Below, in pieces: positions 12,288 to 24,670 of a DNA stretch of 64,000 bases (positions are counted from its first letter, which is position 1; every line of letters starts with the position of its first letter). Location: assembly GCF_003573695.1 (NCBI RefSeq), contig NC_039358.1, positions 196,691,192 to 196,755,191 of the forward strand, read 5' to 3'. The position numbers and the translations under genes were made by a program. Under the pieces are notes generated by a model, which saw only the letters and a list, made by a program, of their open reading frames with translations, was not told where the DNA came from and did not search any database. Origin of the DNA: Papaver somniferum (taxonomy: Eukaryota; Streptophyta; Magnoliopsida; Ranunculales; Papaveraceae).

Positions 12288-12947
12288 TTTTTTTTGGACA
12301 ATCAACATACTGTATTTCAATTCATTCAAATCAAAACAGTGATTATATGTTCGCTTACAAAAATGACAAAAACATCAAAATAAAAGATAATCAAGACCCT
12401 AATACAAATAAGGACATCAATTACAAGTAGATCGCGAAGAGAAAGAGCAATAAACTGCAAAGATATCCAATTTGTTTTTATGTATAAGGGAGAGATGATG
12501 GCATACCCGGAAATGATTTCCGACCATTTAATCAGATTGTATTCTTCTTCGAAAAGAGATGCTCCTAAAACAAAGGAGTAATTTGCCCATGAATTTGTCG
12601 ATCCACAAAAACGCAGATGCTGATTGAAAGCGATGTAGTGATGAACCGTCGATGTTTTTGAATCGAGGTAAGCAAGCCACGAACCAGCCATTGGAATTTG
12701 AAGAACTCGCCCCACAACGCCGAAAAAGTTTTGCCCCAAAACGGCGAAGAAATATGTTAAAAGACACAAAAAACTGATGTTAAAACATCTTATTCATTAC
12801 TTACTACCAAAAACTTTGAAAGAAAAAGAGATTCCTGCTCGGATCTGGTCCAAAATGACCAAATCTGAGCAAGGCAGCTCAAAGATTTGTTCTTTTCTTT
12901 TGAGAAAGGGAGGAGAAAGAGAGAGAAGAGAGAGAAAGACAATGTCG
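12288..12947 (-). mobile_element. poly(A)-tailed retroposon with 13-bp TSD
   Basis: The 660-base insert is flanked by identical 13-bp repeats GGGTGCACTTACT (12275-12287 and 12948-12960). On the minus strand it ends in a short A tail (12295-12288) and starts with a CT-rich leader. These are the marks of target-primed reverse transcription. A 147-residue minus-strand open frame (12769-12326) has no recognised domain. It could be a truncated LINE, a LINE-derived non-autonomous element or a processed transcript. It interrupts the left inverted arm of the hAT-like element. Confidence 0.72.
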
Positions 12948-12960
12948 GGGTGCACTTACT

Positions 12961-14081
12961 AACCCTTAGATATGATAAATACACATCGCGAAACTAGATC
13001 TAGAAAAATTATTTGTTATTTTCTTTCCCATTATATCCCTATATTTAATTAAATTTGCTCCATACTCCTTCTAAATGATCAGAAAATTAGTATTTGGAGC
13101 GGCAACGAAAAAAATACCTTTGCGTGATTATGATGCATTGTGACGAAAAGGTAGATACAGTTAACACCTGCATAATATCGGATGATTTTAATCCTCAATT
13201 AATAGAAAGTAAATTTCTGAGAAACTCAAGTTTGCATCCTCTCTCTTTTATAAATCCATCAATAAAATTATATATATGTCTAACCCAAAATGTAAGATGT
13301 ACGGTTAGGATTAGTGGTTTGAGATTGAATCTAGATTTTTAAACATTTAACTGGACTAATTTAACCTTTATCCATTGTGCGATAATAATACTAAAAAATT
13401 AAAAAATAAACCGTTAGTTTATGGTCAAATAAGTATAGGCATATTTGTGGGCGTTATCCGCGTCCCATTTATTGGCGTTATCCGCGTCCCTTTGATATAT
13501 TTCCATCGTTCCCGGACGTTACAATTATAGTGTGTCTATTCACCGACTAATTTGGTTTGGATAAAGATAATTAAGATTTGCCATACCATGCAACGTGTAT
13601 GCATTACTTATAGTCACAAATATCCATAGGTCATGCCCTACTTTTGGTATCTATATATACTTGGTTGGTGTAGCTTGCCAGCAATGAGGAATGAAGAGAA
13701 ATAATAAATTCGTTGAGCATCGAGTATTATGTTTTTCTTGTTTGTTTATCGTGTTTTCTCTTTTCTCTATTTTTCCAACATAAAAAAATAAAAAAATAAA
13801 TCCTTTTTCTTTCCTTAAGGTCTTTTTGATGGTACTGTAATAACAGATGTGTGATTTTCACTCACTATTGGGTATTGTAGATGAAAATTATGATTTTCAC
13901 TAGACAATACTGATTGTTAAAGGCGATAGTTGTGATTATCAATAGGTAAAGAATTAGAATTTTATCAAAAATTATGATTTTCACAAACTACACCATACTA
14001 TTAGAAATAAAAAACTAAAGTTTTCACTGAAAATCAAAATTTTCATCAAATATGATTAGTGTGAAAATGGAAAGTTTCACC
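12961..14081. other. unassigned AT-rich DNA
   Basis: No gene recognised. A 17-base unit GGCGTTATCCGCGTCCC is duplicated near 13451 and 13474. A TATA-like TATCTATATATAC near 13647 has no recognisable gene behind it. Bases 13815-14081 are rich in ATTTTCAC/GTGAAAAT motifs and may belong to the repeat that follows. Confidence 0.35.
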
Positions 14082-14235
14082 AAACAACGCCTTGTGAAAA
14101 CTGAAATTTCCTAAATCTTCACCTGTGATAATTGAGTTTGTTTGGTCGGTTGCAATTTTCACTAAACAACGCCTTGTGAAAACTGAAATTTTCCTATATT
14201 TCCACAAGTGATAATCCTGTTTATTTGGTCGGTTA
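14082..14235. repeat. 82-bp tandem duplication, MITE-like
   Basis: AAACAACGCCTTGTGAAAAC occurs at 14082 and again at 14164, and the sequence after each copy (to TTTGGTCGGTT) is also shared, so this is a two-copy tandem repeat with an 82-base period. The AACAACGCC/GTGAAAA composition resembles termini of small hAT-type MITEs, but a second terminus was not proven. Confidence 0.5.
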
Positions 14236-14997
14236 TAATAAAATTAAGGGGAAAATACAGTTTAGTCCAAAAATCAGTCCAAAAATATGATTTAGTCCAG
14301 CCCGAATCAACTGGGTACAAATTAGTCCAAAATATGAGAAAGTACACTAATAACCCTTATCATTTACAATTTAGTCCAAATATCTACTGTTTAGTCCATG
14401 GTGACTTACGATGATGTCAGCAATTTTAATTAACATAAAAAAAATTTAAAAATTAATTTATCTTTTCAACCGTTTGTCCAAATTCGCAAACTTTATATAT
14501 TCGGAAAGCTCTTTCCGAAAGCTACAAAAAGAGTACCCACGTGACTATATAATTCTCATTTTTTAAAAAGTTTAAATTTACACTAATGTATAACTATGTT
14601 ACTATGTACACACATCCGCAGAAAAATCCAAACAATTCAACATCTTTTGTAGCCAACAGCCACTCTAGTCTACACAGACTGACAAAACTATCAACCACAC
14701 CAAACTCTAGTTGAGTAATAGCCGGATTTGTAGAGGTTTGTTAAGCAGTAAACGTGTATCAAGGACAAAAAAATAAAACATAAGAGTTCGCAGCTTAAAA
14801 AAGAAGTGATTAACCTTGAACCAACAACCACATAAGAGACAAAGCAAGAAAATGAATAAAGTAAAAAGTTACTCAGCTACTGACTTAATCATTTTGGGCC
14901 TAACTGCACAAACTTAATAGAGCTTCAAAACATTCCAGTATAGTGATTTACTAGACAATTGCAATTCTAATACTTACACAGAATATGCAATATATCC

Positions 14998-15430
14998 ATG
15001 AAACGAGACAATGGTGTACAACTATGTAAACATCTACAAAAACCTAGAAAATCCAACATACATACCCATAGAACATTTCATATATATCAACGGGACAATG
15101 GTGTACAACATCCAAATGTTTGTCCAATCATCAAGAAATCTGAATTTCCTCGTATCATTTCTTACCAAGTTAATATGAATATGCTCATTTTTTCTAAAAC
15201 AATGTGGATGGAATCTCAAGAGTTATATGATTTGGTTTTGTCGTAACTCGCATATGCATCTTAAAAATCAATAGGTGTACAATTATGTGCAGCATGTTGA
15301 TAACGACTATACAACTATATGAACATTAAAAATCAATATGTGTACAATTGTATACACGTTAAAAATCAAAAATCAAGTTAAATTATTTATACCTTATGAA
15401 CTACTGCAAGATGTGCACACGTTAAGAATC
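14998..15430. repeat. TGTACA minisatellite, cluster A
   Basis: Six to seven diverged copies of a unit of about 30 bases, core GTGTACAACTATGTACAC followed by ATTAAAAATCAA, at 15012, 15100, 15271, 15306, 15337 and 15411. The core is nearly palindromic (TGTACA...TGTACA). Confidence 0.65.
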
Positions 15431-15656
15431 AGGTTAAGTTATTTATATCTTATGAACTACTGCAAGATGTCAATCACTCCAAAGATAGTTTCTTATGGAC
15501 AAACAATGAAACATCCCATGCTCCAAAAAATTATACATGATGACGAGTTAATCCTTTAATGGATCTTTAGAGAATCATAACAAGTAACTAGAAAAAGGTC
15601 AAACTTGTACCTCAAAAAAATTCTGGAATGATTCCAGCGTAGTGTTTATAATTGGA

Positions 15657-17284
15657 GGCCTATTTTGTGTTTCCTCCCCCGCCAAGATAGCTAATTAGCG
15701 TTTTCTCCCCAAAAAGATTGAGATTAGTGTTTCCTCCCCTCGTTAGTTTTTCCATCAACTGCTCGGTTAGCTGAGTCAGCACCTGTGAACACGTGGCAAA
15801 AACTGTACACGTGTCCCATGTGTTACCAAAAATACCCCCTTCTTCTTCAAGTGATTAAACCCAAATCTTTTCCTGAAACCAGTACTGTGAAATTTGACAG
15901 ATGCCATCGGCAACTAACCCAATCCCAGTTCATTGGCTTTTCATCTCACTAACACCTTTCTTCCTTTCTCAGTATCATGTTCTATCATTCTCCATCTCAG
16001 AAACACCATCAGTTCCTTCTCTTGTCCCTGAATCCATCTAAAACCCCCTATGTCAGTTACCAATCTCAAATTAACATCAAACCTTAACATTTCAACTACC
16101 CATCACTGATAACCATTCAATTACAAAGATAACCCATTCATCCCTGGACCATGAATCTTCAATCGAGCCACAAAAGAAACTAGATCTAACAGTTAACAAC
16201 ATCCGATGAATTAGAGATTAGCCTGTTCTTCCATCTTCTCTAGCTCCTTATTTCCTATGAATTTAATGGATTTCATTTCTCCATCTTATGTATTCTTCAC
16301 TCGAGCATGAGCAGAAGCAATTTAAGTGATTCAAACCCTTAATTCTCTACGCAACCATCTCACTCCGCGTTTGTGTTATTTCAGGTGCAATTTCAGCAAC
16401 AAACCAATCTCGGCATCATCTCAATCTCGGCGAACCAAATTTGAACTGAAACATCTCAATCTCGGCAACATATCAATCTTAGCAGCATTTGACACCAGGT
16501 TTTAGTTGAACTGAAACATCACAATCTCTTACTACTTCCCTCAATCGAAATTCAATTTCATTAATCAGTAAAAATAAAAACCCCAAATTTTTAGGGTTCC
16601 TCGGAAATTTAATCTCAAAGACATGTTCTTCTGAAATTTCAATTTGTTTGTTTCTTTGAAATAATATGTACATAATCATTGAATTGGTTGTAAGAAATTG
16701 ATTATGGAAAGAGGGGATCTCATCTGTTGAATTAATGGGTTTCAATTGGAAGAAAATGGAATGATGATGCCATGAAATTGTTGGGGGTTTATTCGGTGTT
16801 AGATGATGGATGAAGAAGATGACTGAATGAATTAGGAGATGGGTATGTTGAGGTTATCTCAATGGGTTTGCAGATGAAGAAACGAGGTTGAGATCATGAA
16901 GGTTCTTGTGTTGATTACTGCAGATGGTTGAGCTTTGAAGTAAGTAATGGGGTTTATGACTAAACTGGCAGCAAATTGGCTTTTGTATGAATATACTATT
17001 CAATGTTGTGTATGCCCGAAAAATGGAGTTGTGGTTTTGATTATTTCTCAGATTGGAAATTGAGATGATGCCGAGTGAAACTGATGATGAATTATGAAAA
17101 TCAGGGTATTTTGGGAAGGACAGGAAACAGATGTACAGTTTTTGCCACGCGTGCACAGGTGCTGACTCCGTTAACCGAGCAGTGGATGGAAAAGCTAACG
17201 AGGGGAGGAAACACTAATTTCAATCTTTTTGGGGAGGAAACGCTAATTAGCAATCTTGTCAGGGGGGGAAACGCAAAATAAGCC
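15657..17284. mobile_element. DNA transposon with 181-bp TIRs
   Basis: Bases 15657-15837 and 17104-17284 are inverted copies of 181 bases each. They begin GGC(C/T)TATTTTG and contain GTTTCCTCCCC motifs and CTAATTAGCGTTT. TTGGA stands immediately outside both ends (15652-15656 and 17285-17289), a possible 5-bp TSD. Long TIRs suggest a Mutator-like non-autonomous element, but those usually make 8-11 bp TSDs, so the class is open. The 1.27 kb interior has only short frames (minus strand 16479-16745 and 16854-17156) with no recognised product; it could be a captured gene piece. Confidence 0.72.
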
Positions 17285-17289
17285 TTGGA

Positions 17290-18059
17290 ATTTTACTGAA
17301 TCCCATGAGAATGAACCGGAAAAAATGGTTAAACAAATAAATAAGAAGACTAATCTTTTAAAAATGAAAAGTAACGTGAAAATGAGCAAAAATAAACATA
17401 TACCAAAATTAAATCACCTAATCATTCCTTTGGGAAGCTGGATAACATTTGGTCATAACTTTTCATATAACCATTTTGTCGAAAAGGTAATTCTATGGTT
17501 CATATAAATCCCTCATCTTATAAGGATCACATTTTCATTTCTACACTCTAACATTACAAAACAAATAATGCAGTTAAAAATTACATAAACCATGAGAAGC
17601 CTATAATTTACCTTTCCTTAGTAGAAGTCTCCAGCAAACTTCCTCTAAACCTTGTTGCATTCTCCACCACTATTAGACTCTGGCGTTAAACTGTGCTACA
17701 AAATTCTCCTCAGCAACACTTGAAATCCTCCTTAATTCACCAGATCCAGTATCTTTCTGACCATCAAAATTCAAAAATAAATCAAAAATCAAAGGGTTTC
17801 AATGAAAGTATAGGTACCACATGCAATTTTCCTTCCAAATGCAATTATAGCTAATACTTTTCATAACGTATTCAAACACAACTATGAAATAATTGTACGC
17901 AAAAAAAAATGAGTTAAAATTGCAACTACATAACATTTGAAAGCATCACTTGGTTCCCTATTTCTAAAATTGCAACTACATGTTACTACTGAATGCCGCT
18001 ATAAACGTAATCTGATACTTTATGCGTAATTAAACTTGAATATGAAAAACTATTAATAA
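17290..18059. other. unassigned AT-rich DNA
   Basis: No gene or repeat recognised; continuous in composition with the DNA on the other side of the 15657-17284 transposon. Confidence 0.35.
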
Positions 18060-18175
18060 TCAGTATGTGCACAACTATGTACACAGTAACAATCAACAGG
18101 TGTACAATTCTGTACACATTAACAACAGGGGTACAACTATGTAGACATTAAGAATCAACTGGTGTACACTAAAAT
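18060..18175. repeat. TGTACA minisatellite, cluster B
   Basis: Four units in tandem, starting near 18065, 18099, 18127 and 18158 (period 28-34), with the same core as clusters A and C. Confidence 0.7.
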
Positions 18176-18879
18176 TTTTGGCTCACGTATTGTCTTACAT
18201 AAAATACACTCTCAATGAACACACCACCACAAGATCCTATCTCAATAAAAACATTGTCTCAAAGAATATCAAGTGTTATTTTCTCACTTTGACAAAGACC
18301 TACATCAACTCTGATTTTATTTTAGCACCTGCTAAGTGACCACTTTGAAACACGCATTCAAAGAGATGTATCCAGATGCCTAAGCTCCGATATCAATAAA
18401 CTAGATGTGAATCTATACAAATCCAGCAAATGATGAGTAACTTCAGTTAATTAAGTTAGAAGTTAGATGATCTAATGATGGTTCACATTAAAGAGCCTTA
18501 GCAAGATGTGCTACTTTTATGTTTTAGAATATAAGAATAAGCGAATAGAAATGCATAAGCAATAGAAAACCAAACATATATAAGAATTTCTAAAATGAAA
18601 CAAGTATGGTTAACAAAAAATAATAATTTCATAATCATAATGTTTGATTGTATCCATTTTAACATTTAAAATGTTATTCATCATTATAAGCTAGTTTGTG
18701 TGTGTTATTGGAGACAAAGAGAATACCTTCTCAACAAACTGCAGGGTCTTTCATCACTACCTCCGGGATGCATATATTTCCCCGTTTTTCCAGATTCTTT
18801 GGGGATTGTTGCCAGCAATTTGCAACACTCACATAAAAACTTAACATTCAAACTCAACATGTTCACACTCGTTAACAAT
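18176..18879. other. unassigned AT-rich DNA
   Basis: No gene recognised. Confidence 0.35.
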
Positions 18880-19015
18880 TAACGTGTGTACAATTATATG
18901 CGCATTGACGATTCACAGATGTACAAGTATGTACAGTTAAATATCAACACGTGTAAAATTATGTACACTTGAAAAATTAACATGTGTATAATTACGTGCA
19001 TATTAACAATTCAAT
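18880..19015. repeat. TGTACA minisatellite, cluster C
   Basis: Four units near 18884, 18917, 18948 and 18981 (period 31-33), alternating TGTACAATTATATGCGCA-like and TGTACAAGTATGTACA-like versions. Confidence 0.7.
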
Positions 19016-20947
19016 AACGGAAGGCCACAATTACTCTCACCAATCATTAGTGTACGTAATATTAAACTCCAACTCTTCCTCTCCCTCTCTCACTCCCACT
19101 CCCACTCTCTCTCACTTTATCTTTCTATCTTTTCAACCTGACCTACTTATGATCATGCTTTCTTTAAGCTTTACTCACTCTACCAAGATTTAATTGCCAT
19201 AAGAGATCAGACTCCTGCTTTACAATGAAGGGATTTGTAAAAAATATGATATAACAAAATGATCTTTAGCATTAACATAAAAATGTGAAAGAGAACACAA
19301 AAATAAATTACAAAATCCTTACCTTGTCTTGACCCCACACATCCCAGACCAGATAGTGAAGTTAAAGTTCTTGTATTCAACACTCTTGTCATTAATCCCT
19401 GCAATACGAAAGCATTGTTAATGTGTAAAAAATCGCAAGATGCCAATTCTCTGGTTAATCCAACTAGACCATCCAAACACTATAATCTTCCAACATATAA
19501 ACACTTGATTGAAATGTCAATTATCTAAAGTTTCCTAACCGCCACCCAGATAATTATGGTGAGGCTGATTATACGTAAGAAATTTAAGTCTCAATACATG
19601 AATTGTTTATCTGTTTTTGAGGCATCTCGAAGGTTGACTCGTAAACCAACTATGCCAGTATATTCGTCACCACAAATTAAAAGCAAATGGATTCAAAATG
19701 AATATCAATAAAAACTAATCTGAGATTTGCAATTATTTGATCAAAGGCTCTAGCTGTTACGTATCATCAAATGATGAGCCAACGTCCTTCATTTGCATGA
19801 TACAATCAAACAAAAATGATTATAAAAATCCAAATATTTCCATTTTCATTTCTGACTATCACTAAGAAAAAGACATCAATTGATTTGATTAGCTAAACAT
19901 AATTAAATATACCAACATTTAAATGATTGAAATGAGAAATCCTTTAAGTAGATCAATGAGCCATCCTAATTATTTTATTACGTGAGGAAAATCAAGTAGA
20001 GAGCAATCGATGGGTCATTTTTGTCTTACAGTAACTCCTTCAAATCTGAATATAAGAAATTGAAGTCTCAATGCATAAATTGCAGACATTTAATAATCGA
20101 GACCAACAAATTCTCCACAAAAACAATAAAGCTCGGACGGATCTCATTCAAATCAAGAATTTCCAAAAACATGTTATACATCTAATGGATCGAAACTTAA
20201 AAAAAGCAAACCACAAATACAATGGAATAGCATCTAATTACCAATCAAAATAAAACGAATAACTAAAGCCTCACAAAAGAACAAATTATTGATCTAAATT
20301 TAAACGAATTTTGAGATTTAGATGAAATTGTATCAGATTTGTTAGTTATGAAATCTTCTTTTAGAAATTCTTCCGGGTTGTGAGAGAGGGGAAAGGTAGA
20401 GACGCGTAAAATGATCTCAACCTGATCATCAATCGAACTCGAATTGAAATTCTGAAATTTTATCAACAGGGAGAGCTCTTTCTCGAGATTTCGCTTATGA
20501 AACCAAGAAATTGAAATTGATATCACATTTAGTCGAGGGGTCTTTTGTCATAAAAAAAGTTCATTTTAGACTGAATCGTTCTTAAAAGGATTGACTCGTC
20601 ACAAATCTCATAAATTTGGATCTCCTATTATTAGGCTTGAGAGGACAGGACTAAAGAGTCCAAGGCCCAACATATTTGGGACTAAATGTTAATTTCTACT
20701 AAAATAAAATATTTAGGCAAATTTTTTTATGAGAGATCCAATTATGTTATTTTTTTTTAATAAAACATAACCAAATTAACTCCTACTTATAGATAAATAT
20801 GGATTCTTCGTATATAGAATTTTAATGTTGGGTTTCATATATAAAAAAAAACTGAAATGTGTTTGGAAAAAAAGTTCCCCATTGTTTAACTTTTCATACA
20901 CTTGGCAGGCGGGGACAAAATGGTTCTAGAAAGTTTACGGGTTGAAG
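19016..20947. other. unassigned AT-rich DNA
   Basis: A short CT-rich stretch (CTCCCACTCCCACTC) lies near 19080-19110. No gene is recognised, and short open frames on both strands show no known motif. Confidence 0.35.
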
Positions 20948-21271
20948 CTACGAGCATTGGGGTTTGTTTTCTTTTTTATCACCTCTTGGAGTGCATCTAC
21001 GTATGCTAATCTCGAGGCTATGGACATCGGAGCTCTTGTTTCTGCTGACTTCACAAATGAGCTTTCGTACAAATGTACTGTTGCAACTTCCAATTTTCAA
21101 AGGCTGTTTTGACAGAGCAAAGAAAATAAAACAGACAAGTCCTAAATCTATCTCGACACCGACACGAAGAAAATACATAAAATTGGTTAAAAAGACCAAA
21201 ATCAACAATTCATGGGTAAAATAGACAGTTAGATTTTGATACTGTTTAAATTGACAAAAATGTAAAAATAG
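20948..21271. other. overlapping short open frames, not recognised
   Basis: A minus-strand frame of 119 codons (21307-20948) and a plus-strand frame of 86 codons (20964-21224) overlap. The minus frame has a hydrophobic N-terminal third and then a polar tail containing two Cys near SCNSTFVRKLICEVS. Neither resembles a family I know. It could be an exon relic or chance. Confidence 0.2.
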
Positions 21272-21420
21272 GCAGGATGTAACCAGTTTCATCGTGCCCA
21301 TTTTCAAATATATTTTTTTTATTTTTAATTTACACAGGATGTATCCAGTTTCATCCTTGCTATTTTTTAAATATAAGCTAGGATGAATCCAGTTTCATCC
21401 TTGCTATTTTCTTTTTGGCC
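21272..21420. repeat. three-copy GGATG...CATCC tandem repeat
   Basis: Units starting near 21273, 21337 and 21383 each contain AGGATG(T/A)A(A/T)CCAGTTTCATC, then CTTGCTATTTT in units 2 and 3. Each core is an imperfect palindrome (GGATG / CATCC), so each could form a hairpin. Confidence 0.7.
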
Positions 21421-21825
21421 CTTTCATCCAAACTATTTTTTACTCGTCCATTTGAACCGTGATTTAAAAATATTTGGATAAATGACCCATTTTCCGAAGA
21501 AAATAAAAGAAATCGCAACAGAGTTCCAATTTTTGGCATCATTGTTTCCTTCACGGCCTTGACAAATCATGATCCAAAGTTTGATCAAATCATTTCTTCA
21601 TTATATATAAAGAAAAAGAAAGAAAGAGGTCTAGGTTTTGGGAAAGACTAACAACAAAAACAAACGAGTAATTGAAACAAAAAGGACATCACGGGCAAAA
21701 AAAAAAAAAAAACCGCTATTTGCTTGGGGGATTAAGGTGCCAATAAAACTGAACGTGGGGTTTTAGTAGGTAATAAGATATAAAAATAAAAAATACCATT
21801 TTCCTAATTATAATCTCGAGATATG
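21421..21825. other. unassigned AT-rich DNA
   Basis: A TATATATAAAG motif near 21602 is followed by GA-rich sequence, but no gene follows. A 16-base poly(A) run lies near 21697. Confidence 0.35.
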
Positions 21826-22335
21826 TGTGATAGACGCATTTATGTGTCTATTTTGTTCTCAATTCTCTGTAATGTTAGTACTCGATTTTGTCCTTATTGT
21901 ACTATTTTGTGTATTTGTAGGTATTTTGGGAAATAAAGCTCGATGGACCAAAATGTGGAATTCTACTCGCAAAAAGAAATAAATGAAGTGGGCTAGGCCC
22001 AAGAAGAACACATGAAGAATTATTGGGTCAATTATTTGGTTATTGGAGTGTATTAAGCATGGAAGTGTGCCATATCATGTGTAGAAGTGTGGAGACCATG
22101 TGCAAGATACTAATAATTAAAGGATATTTGAAGATATGTGGTTTAATGAAGAAAATAAGAAAAATAAAGAAGGAAATCAAGATATTATTCTTTATGGTTG
22201 GAATTAATTAAAAATAATATATTTTCCAAATAAAGAATATTCTGACTGCAGTATTTGACACGTGGCTCATTTTTATTGGAGGATTTTGCATTGTCCTGAC
22301 ACATGGCGTCACTCCATTAGCCAGAAAATAAAAAA

Positions 22336-23024
22336 TGACATCACTTCATGTAGAAAATTATGGAAGGATTTCAGAATCCGCACTATAAAAGAAGTCGTAT
22401 GGAATCATCTCGGAGGGTTCTTGGTGGGGGAGATATTGAGAAAAATAATGAGAGTATTATTTCATATTTCTTGTAATCGAGCAATATTAGTGAGTGGGAA
22501 TCAATAAATTTTGTATCTTTTTCACGTTGAATCAATAAATATGATGCTACCTATTTTTTTTATAACATTCATTTACAACATGAGGAGCTAAACCTCATCA
22601 CTGGGATGACGGAGGAAGCCAATTCTCAACACTATGATAATTTTATTATATTCTTTTGAAGACTTTTTCCTTAATATAATTTGAACTATGATTTTAAATT
22701 AATTAGTTGTGATTCAGTTTGATGGGTTACGCTTAGCTTAGGTGTTTTGATAACTCATGCTTACCATTTACAATTAATGTTTTATAAAATCTACCTTAAC
22801 AAAGATTTAGAATCAATATTATCTTTTTTGGAGTTATAATTGTCTAAGAATTAATATTGAACCATAGTATATGAGTTTGGTGGAATCCCGATTCTCAGTA
22901 ACCTTTCATTATTGTCATTATCCTTTGTTTTATTTGTTATATCAATTTTTATATTTTAAGTTTAAAATCAACTTCACAAGTACGAGAATCAAACCCTTTT
23001 CTTACCACTGTAAAAACTTCATCA
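22336..23024 (+). repeat. LTR arm, plus orientation
   Basis: It matches 24671-25359 in inverted orientation along its length with scattered substitutions and small indels. A TATA box (CTATAAAAG) lies near 22383, and the LTR ends CATCA at 23024, followed by GTTTT and TGGC, the first four bases of the PBS. Upstream sequence to 21826 looks like further U3 that has no counterpart in the other arm. Confidence 0.75.
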
Positions 23025-23033
23025 GTTTTTGGC

Positions 23034-23495
23034 AGCAATAAGTTCCTGCCATGTTTCAATGGATTCCGATGGTAGGTTGTTCATCCAGGTCTTGGCTTTA
23101 TCTCTCAAGGAAAAGGGGAACATCTTAAGTTTCAAAAATTCATCAGTAAGGTCTTTTATTCTAACTGTCCCAAAAATTTCCTCAAAGTCCCTAATATGAA
23201 AATAAGGGCTCTCATCATCTTTTCCTAAGAATATAGGGATCATCTGAAGAATACTAGGTTTTATCTCGAAATTAGCTGTATTAGCTGGAAATTTAATGCA
23301 CGAAGCTCGGTTGGTCCTAGTTGGGAACATGTAATCTTTCAAAGTTGTCATCAAATGGCACGGCTGAAGTACTAGGGGTACTTTATTCACAGAGAGACAG
23401 ATTCTCAAAACTGAAGTTTCCAAAACGGGGCTCTTAAAAGAAGAGTCTTCGAGCTCCCCGCCTTCACAAGAAGAACTACTAGGTTTCTTTTCCAT
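23034..23495 (-). pseudogene. Athila-like gag, N-terminal fragment
   Basis: A minus-strand open frame of about 157 residues begins MEKKPSSSSCEGGE. It includes NRASCIKFPANTANFEIKPS, then PYFHIRDFEEIFGTVRIKDL, then FSLRDKAKTWMNNLPSESI. The FxLKPxxIxxLPxFxG, HxxxFxEIC and FPFSLxDKAKxWLxxLP signature is that of Athila/Ty3 gag proteins (remembered pattern). The frame is cut off at ELIAA, where the inverted PBS begins, so the capsid C-terminus, zinc knuckle and pol are missing. It cannot make a full Gag. Confidence 0.8.
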
Positions 23496-24647
23496 GCCCG
23501 CTCTCTAATAACCTCGGCCATACATTAAAAAAACAAAAGAAAAAGAAAAGTCCTAAAAGGAAGGGAAGTTCTATGCAAACACAAACAAGGATGACTTCAC
23601 CACAACAAACCTACTGATTTCTAGCAAACAAAAAGCATGATGGCTCCACTTAGATTGTTTCTAGACCAGCTTCTAATCCTTCGAAAGGGAATTCGTTACA
23701 ATTTAAGCAAACCCCTCTGGAATCAATCCGAGTAAAAGTAAGTTGAATAGAGGCGAGGGAAGCTGCGTGGAGCTTTGATACCCAAGGCCTCACCGCATTA
23801 CAAGGCGGCGCAGTCACGCATTCAACTCACAGAAACCATCATGAGCTTCGAAGTATGCTTAAAAGAGTAACCAATATTTTTCGAACGACTTTCTATTAAG
23901 CTCGTTACCCTATATGTCTCGTTCTAGTCAGTATTTTAAGCTTAGGTTCGCGTTTGGTATCGTTTTCCTAAGGCGGGCAAGAAGAGAACGGTGATGAAAT
24001 CCGAACCTTTATCTTGTATGGCCAGTTTTTTCCCTTTATTAGGAAATTAAAGCAGCCGTATTCAGTTCCTCGACATATATTCACACGAAGGAAGACAGTA
24101 ACTCGCTGACAGGGGATTCGCGAGTGTTTCGACAAACTTACCTCCCGTTCCAGACGGGGATGAACCGCTGAAGTCGACTCGGGCCACGAATCCTACGTCA
24201 TGTACGAACCCGAGGGGCCGAGGCGATTTCGCAGTCGCCGTCCTTCTCTGCAAACAGTTTACTATTTAATACTACCCTTCTGTAGGGTTTAAAAAAAACA
24301 GAATGTCCAAAGTCCAAGTCCAAAGTCCAAAAAAAAATAAAGTGCAAAAGAAAAAGAAAAGTCTAAAAAAAAATAATATCTAAAAAAAATAAAAATGTCT
24401 CTCTTTTTTTTTTTCTCTCTTATTTTTATTAAATAAAAAAAATCTTCTTCTTTCGCTCCTTTCGCTTTGGCTTTTACTCCAAGTCTTTAAGTATTCACCA
24501 AAAGCTTTGGCAAAATATTCTTTCGCTCCAATTCCAAATTCTGTAAGGAAAAGACAAAAACCCAAAAACGTAAAGAAGAACAAATAAAATAAAACAAATA
24601 AAAACCTAAAAAAGAAAAAAAATCTAAAAATTCTAGCCTAAAGACAA
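23496..24647 (-). other. 5' leader of the Athila-like element
   Basis: Non-coding sequence between PBS and gag. It includes a GC-richer stretch (23760-24270) and homopurine/homopyrimidine runs with a repeated GTCCAAA unit (24304-24335). No gene is recognised. Confidence 0.5.
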
Positions 24648-24665
24648 GTCGCGTCGGCGGCGCCA
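24648..24665 (-). other. primer-binding site
   Basis: TGGCGCCGCCGACGCGAC on the minus strand, five bases after the LTR end. The TGGCGCC start matches the PBS type used by many Athila/Tat elements. Confidence 0.75.
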
Positions 24666-24670
24666 AAAAC

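Larger units (their letters stand above)
14236..20710. other. candidate composite repeat bounded by TTTAGTCC ends
   Basis: The left edge (GGGGAAAATACAGTTTAGTCC) and the complement of the right edge (GAAATTAACATTTAGTCCCA) are similar, and the TGTACA-rich minisatellite clusters occur only between them. This could be one large, transposase-less inverted-repeat element, such as a Mutator-like one, but the flanks are too AT-rich to show a TSD. Outside the listed repeats and the 15657-17284 insert I see no gene. Confidence 0.25.

Noticed and set aside
24062..24253. 63-codon frame in the Athila leader
   Set aside because: GC-rich leader DNA without motifs; position and lack of a homologue argue against a gene.
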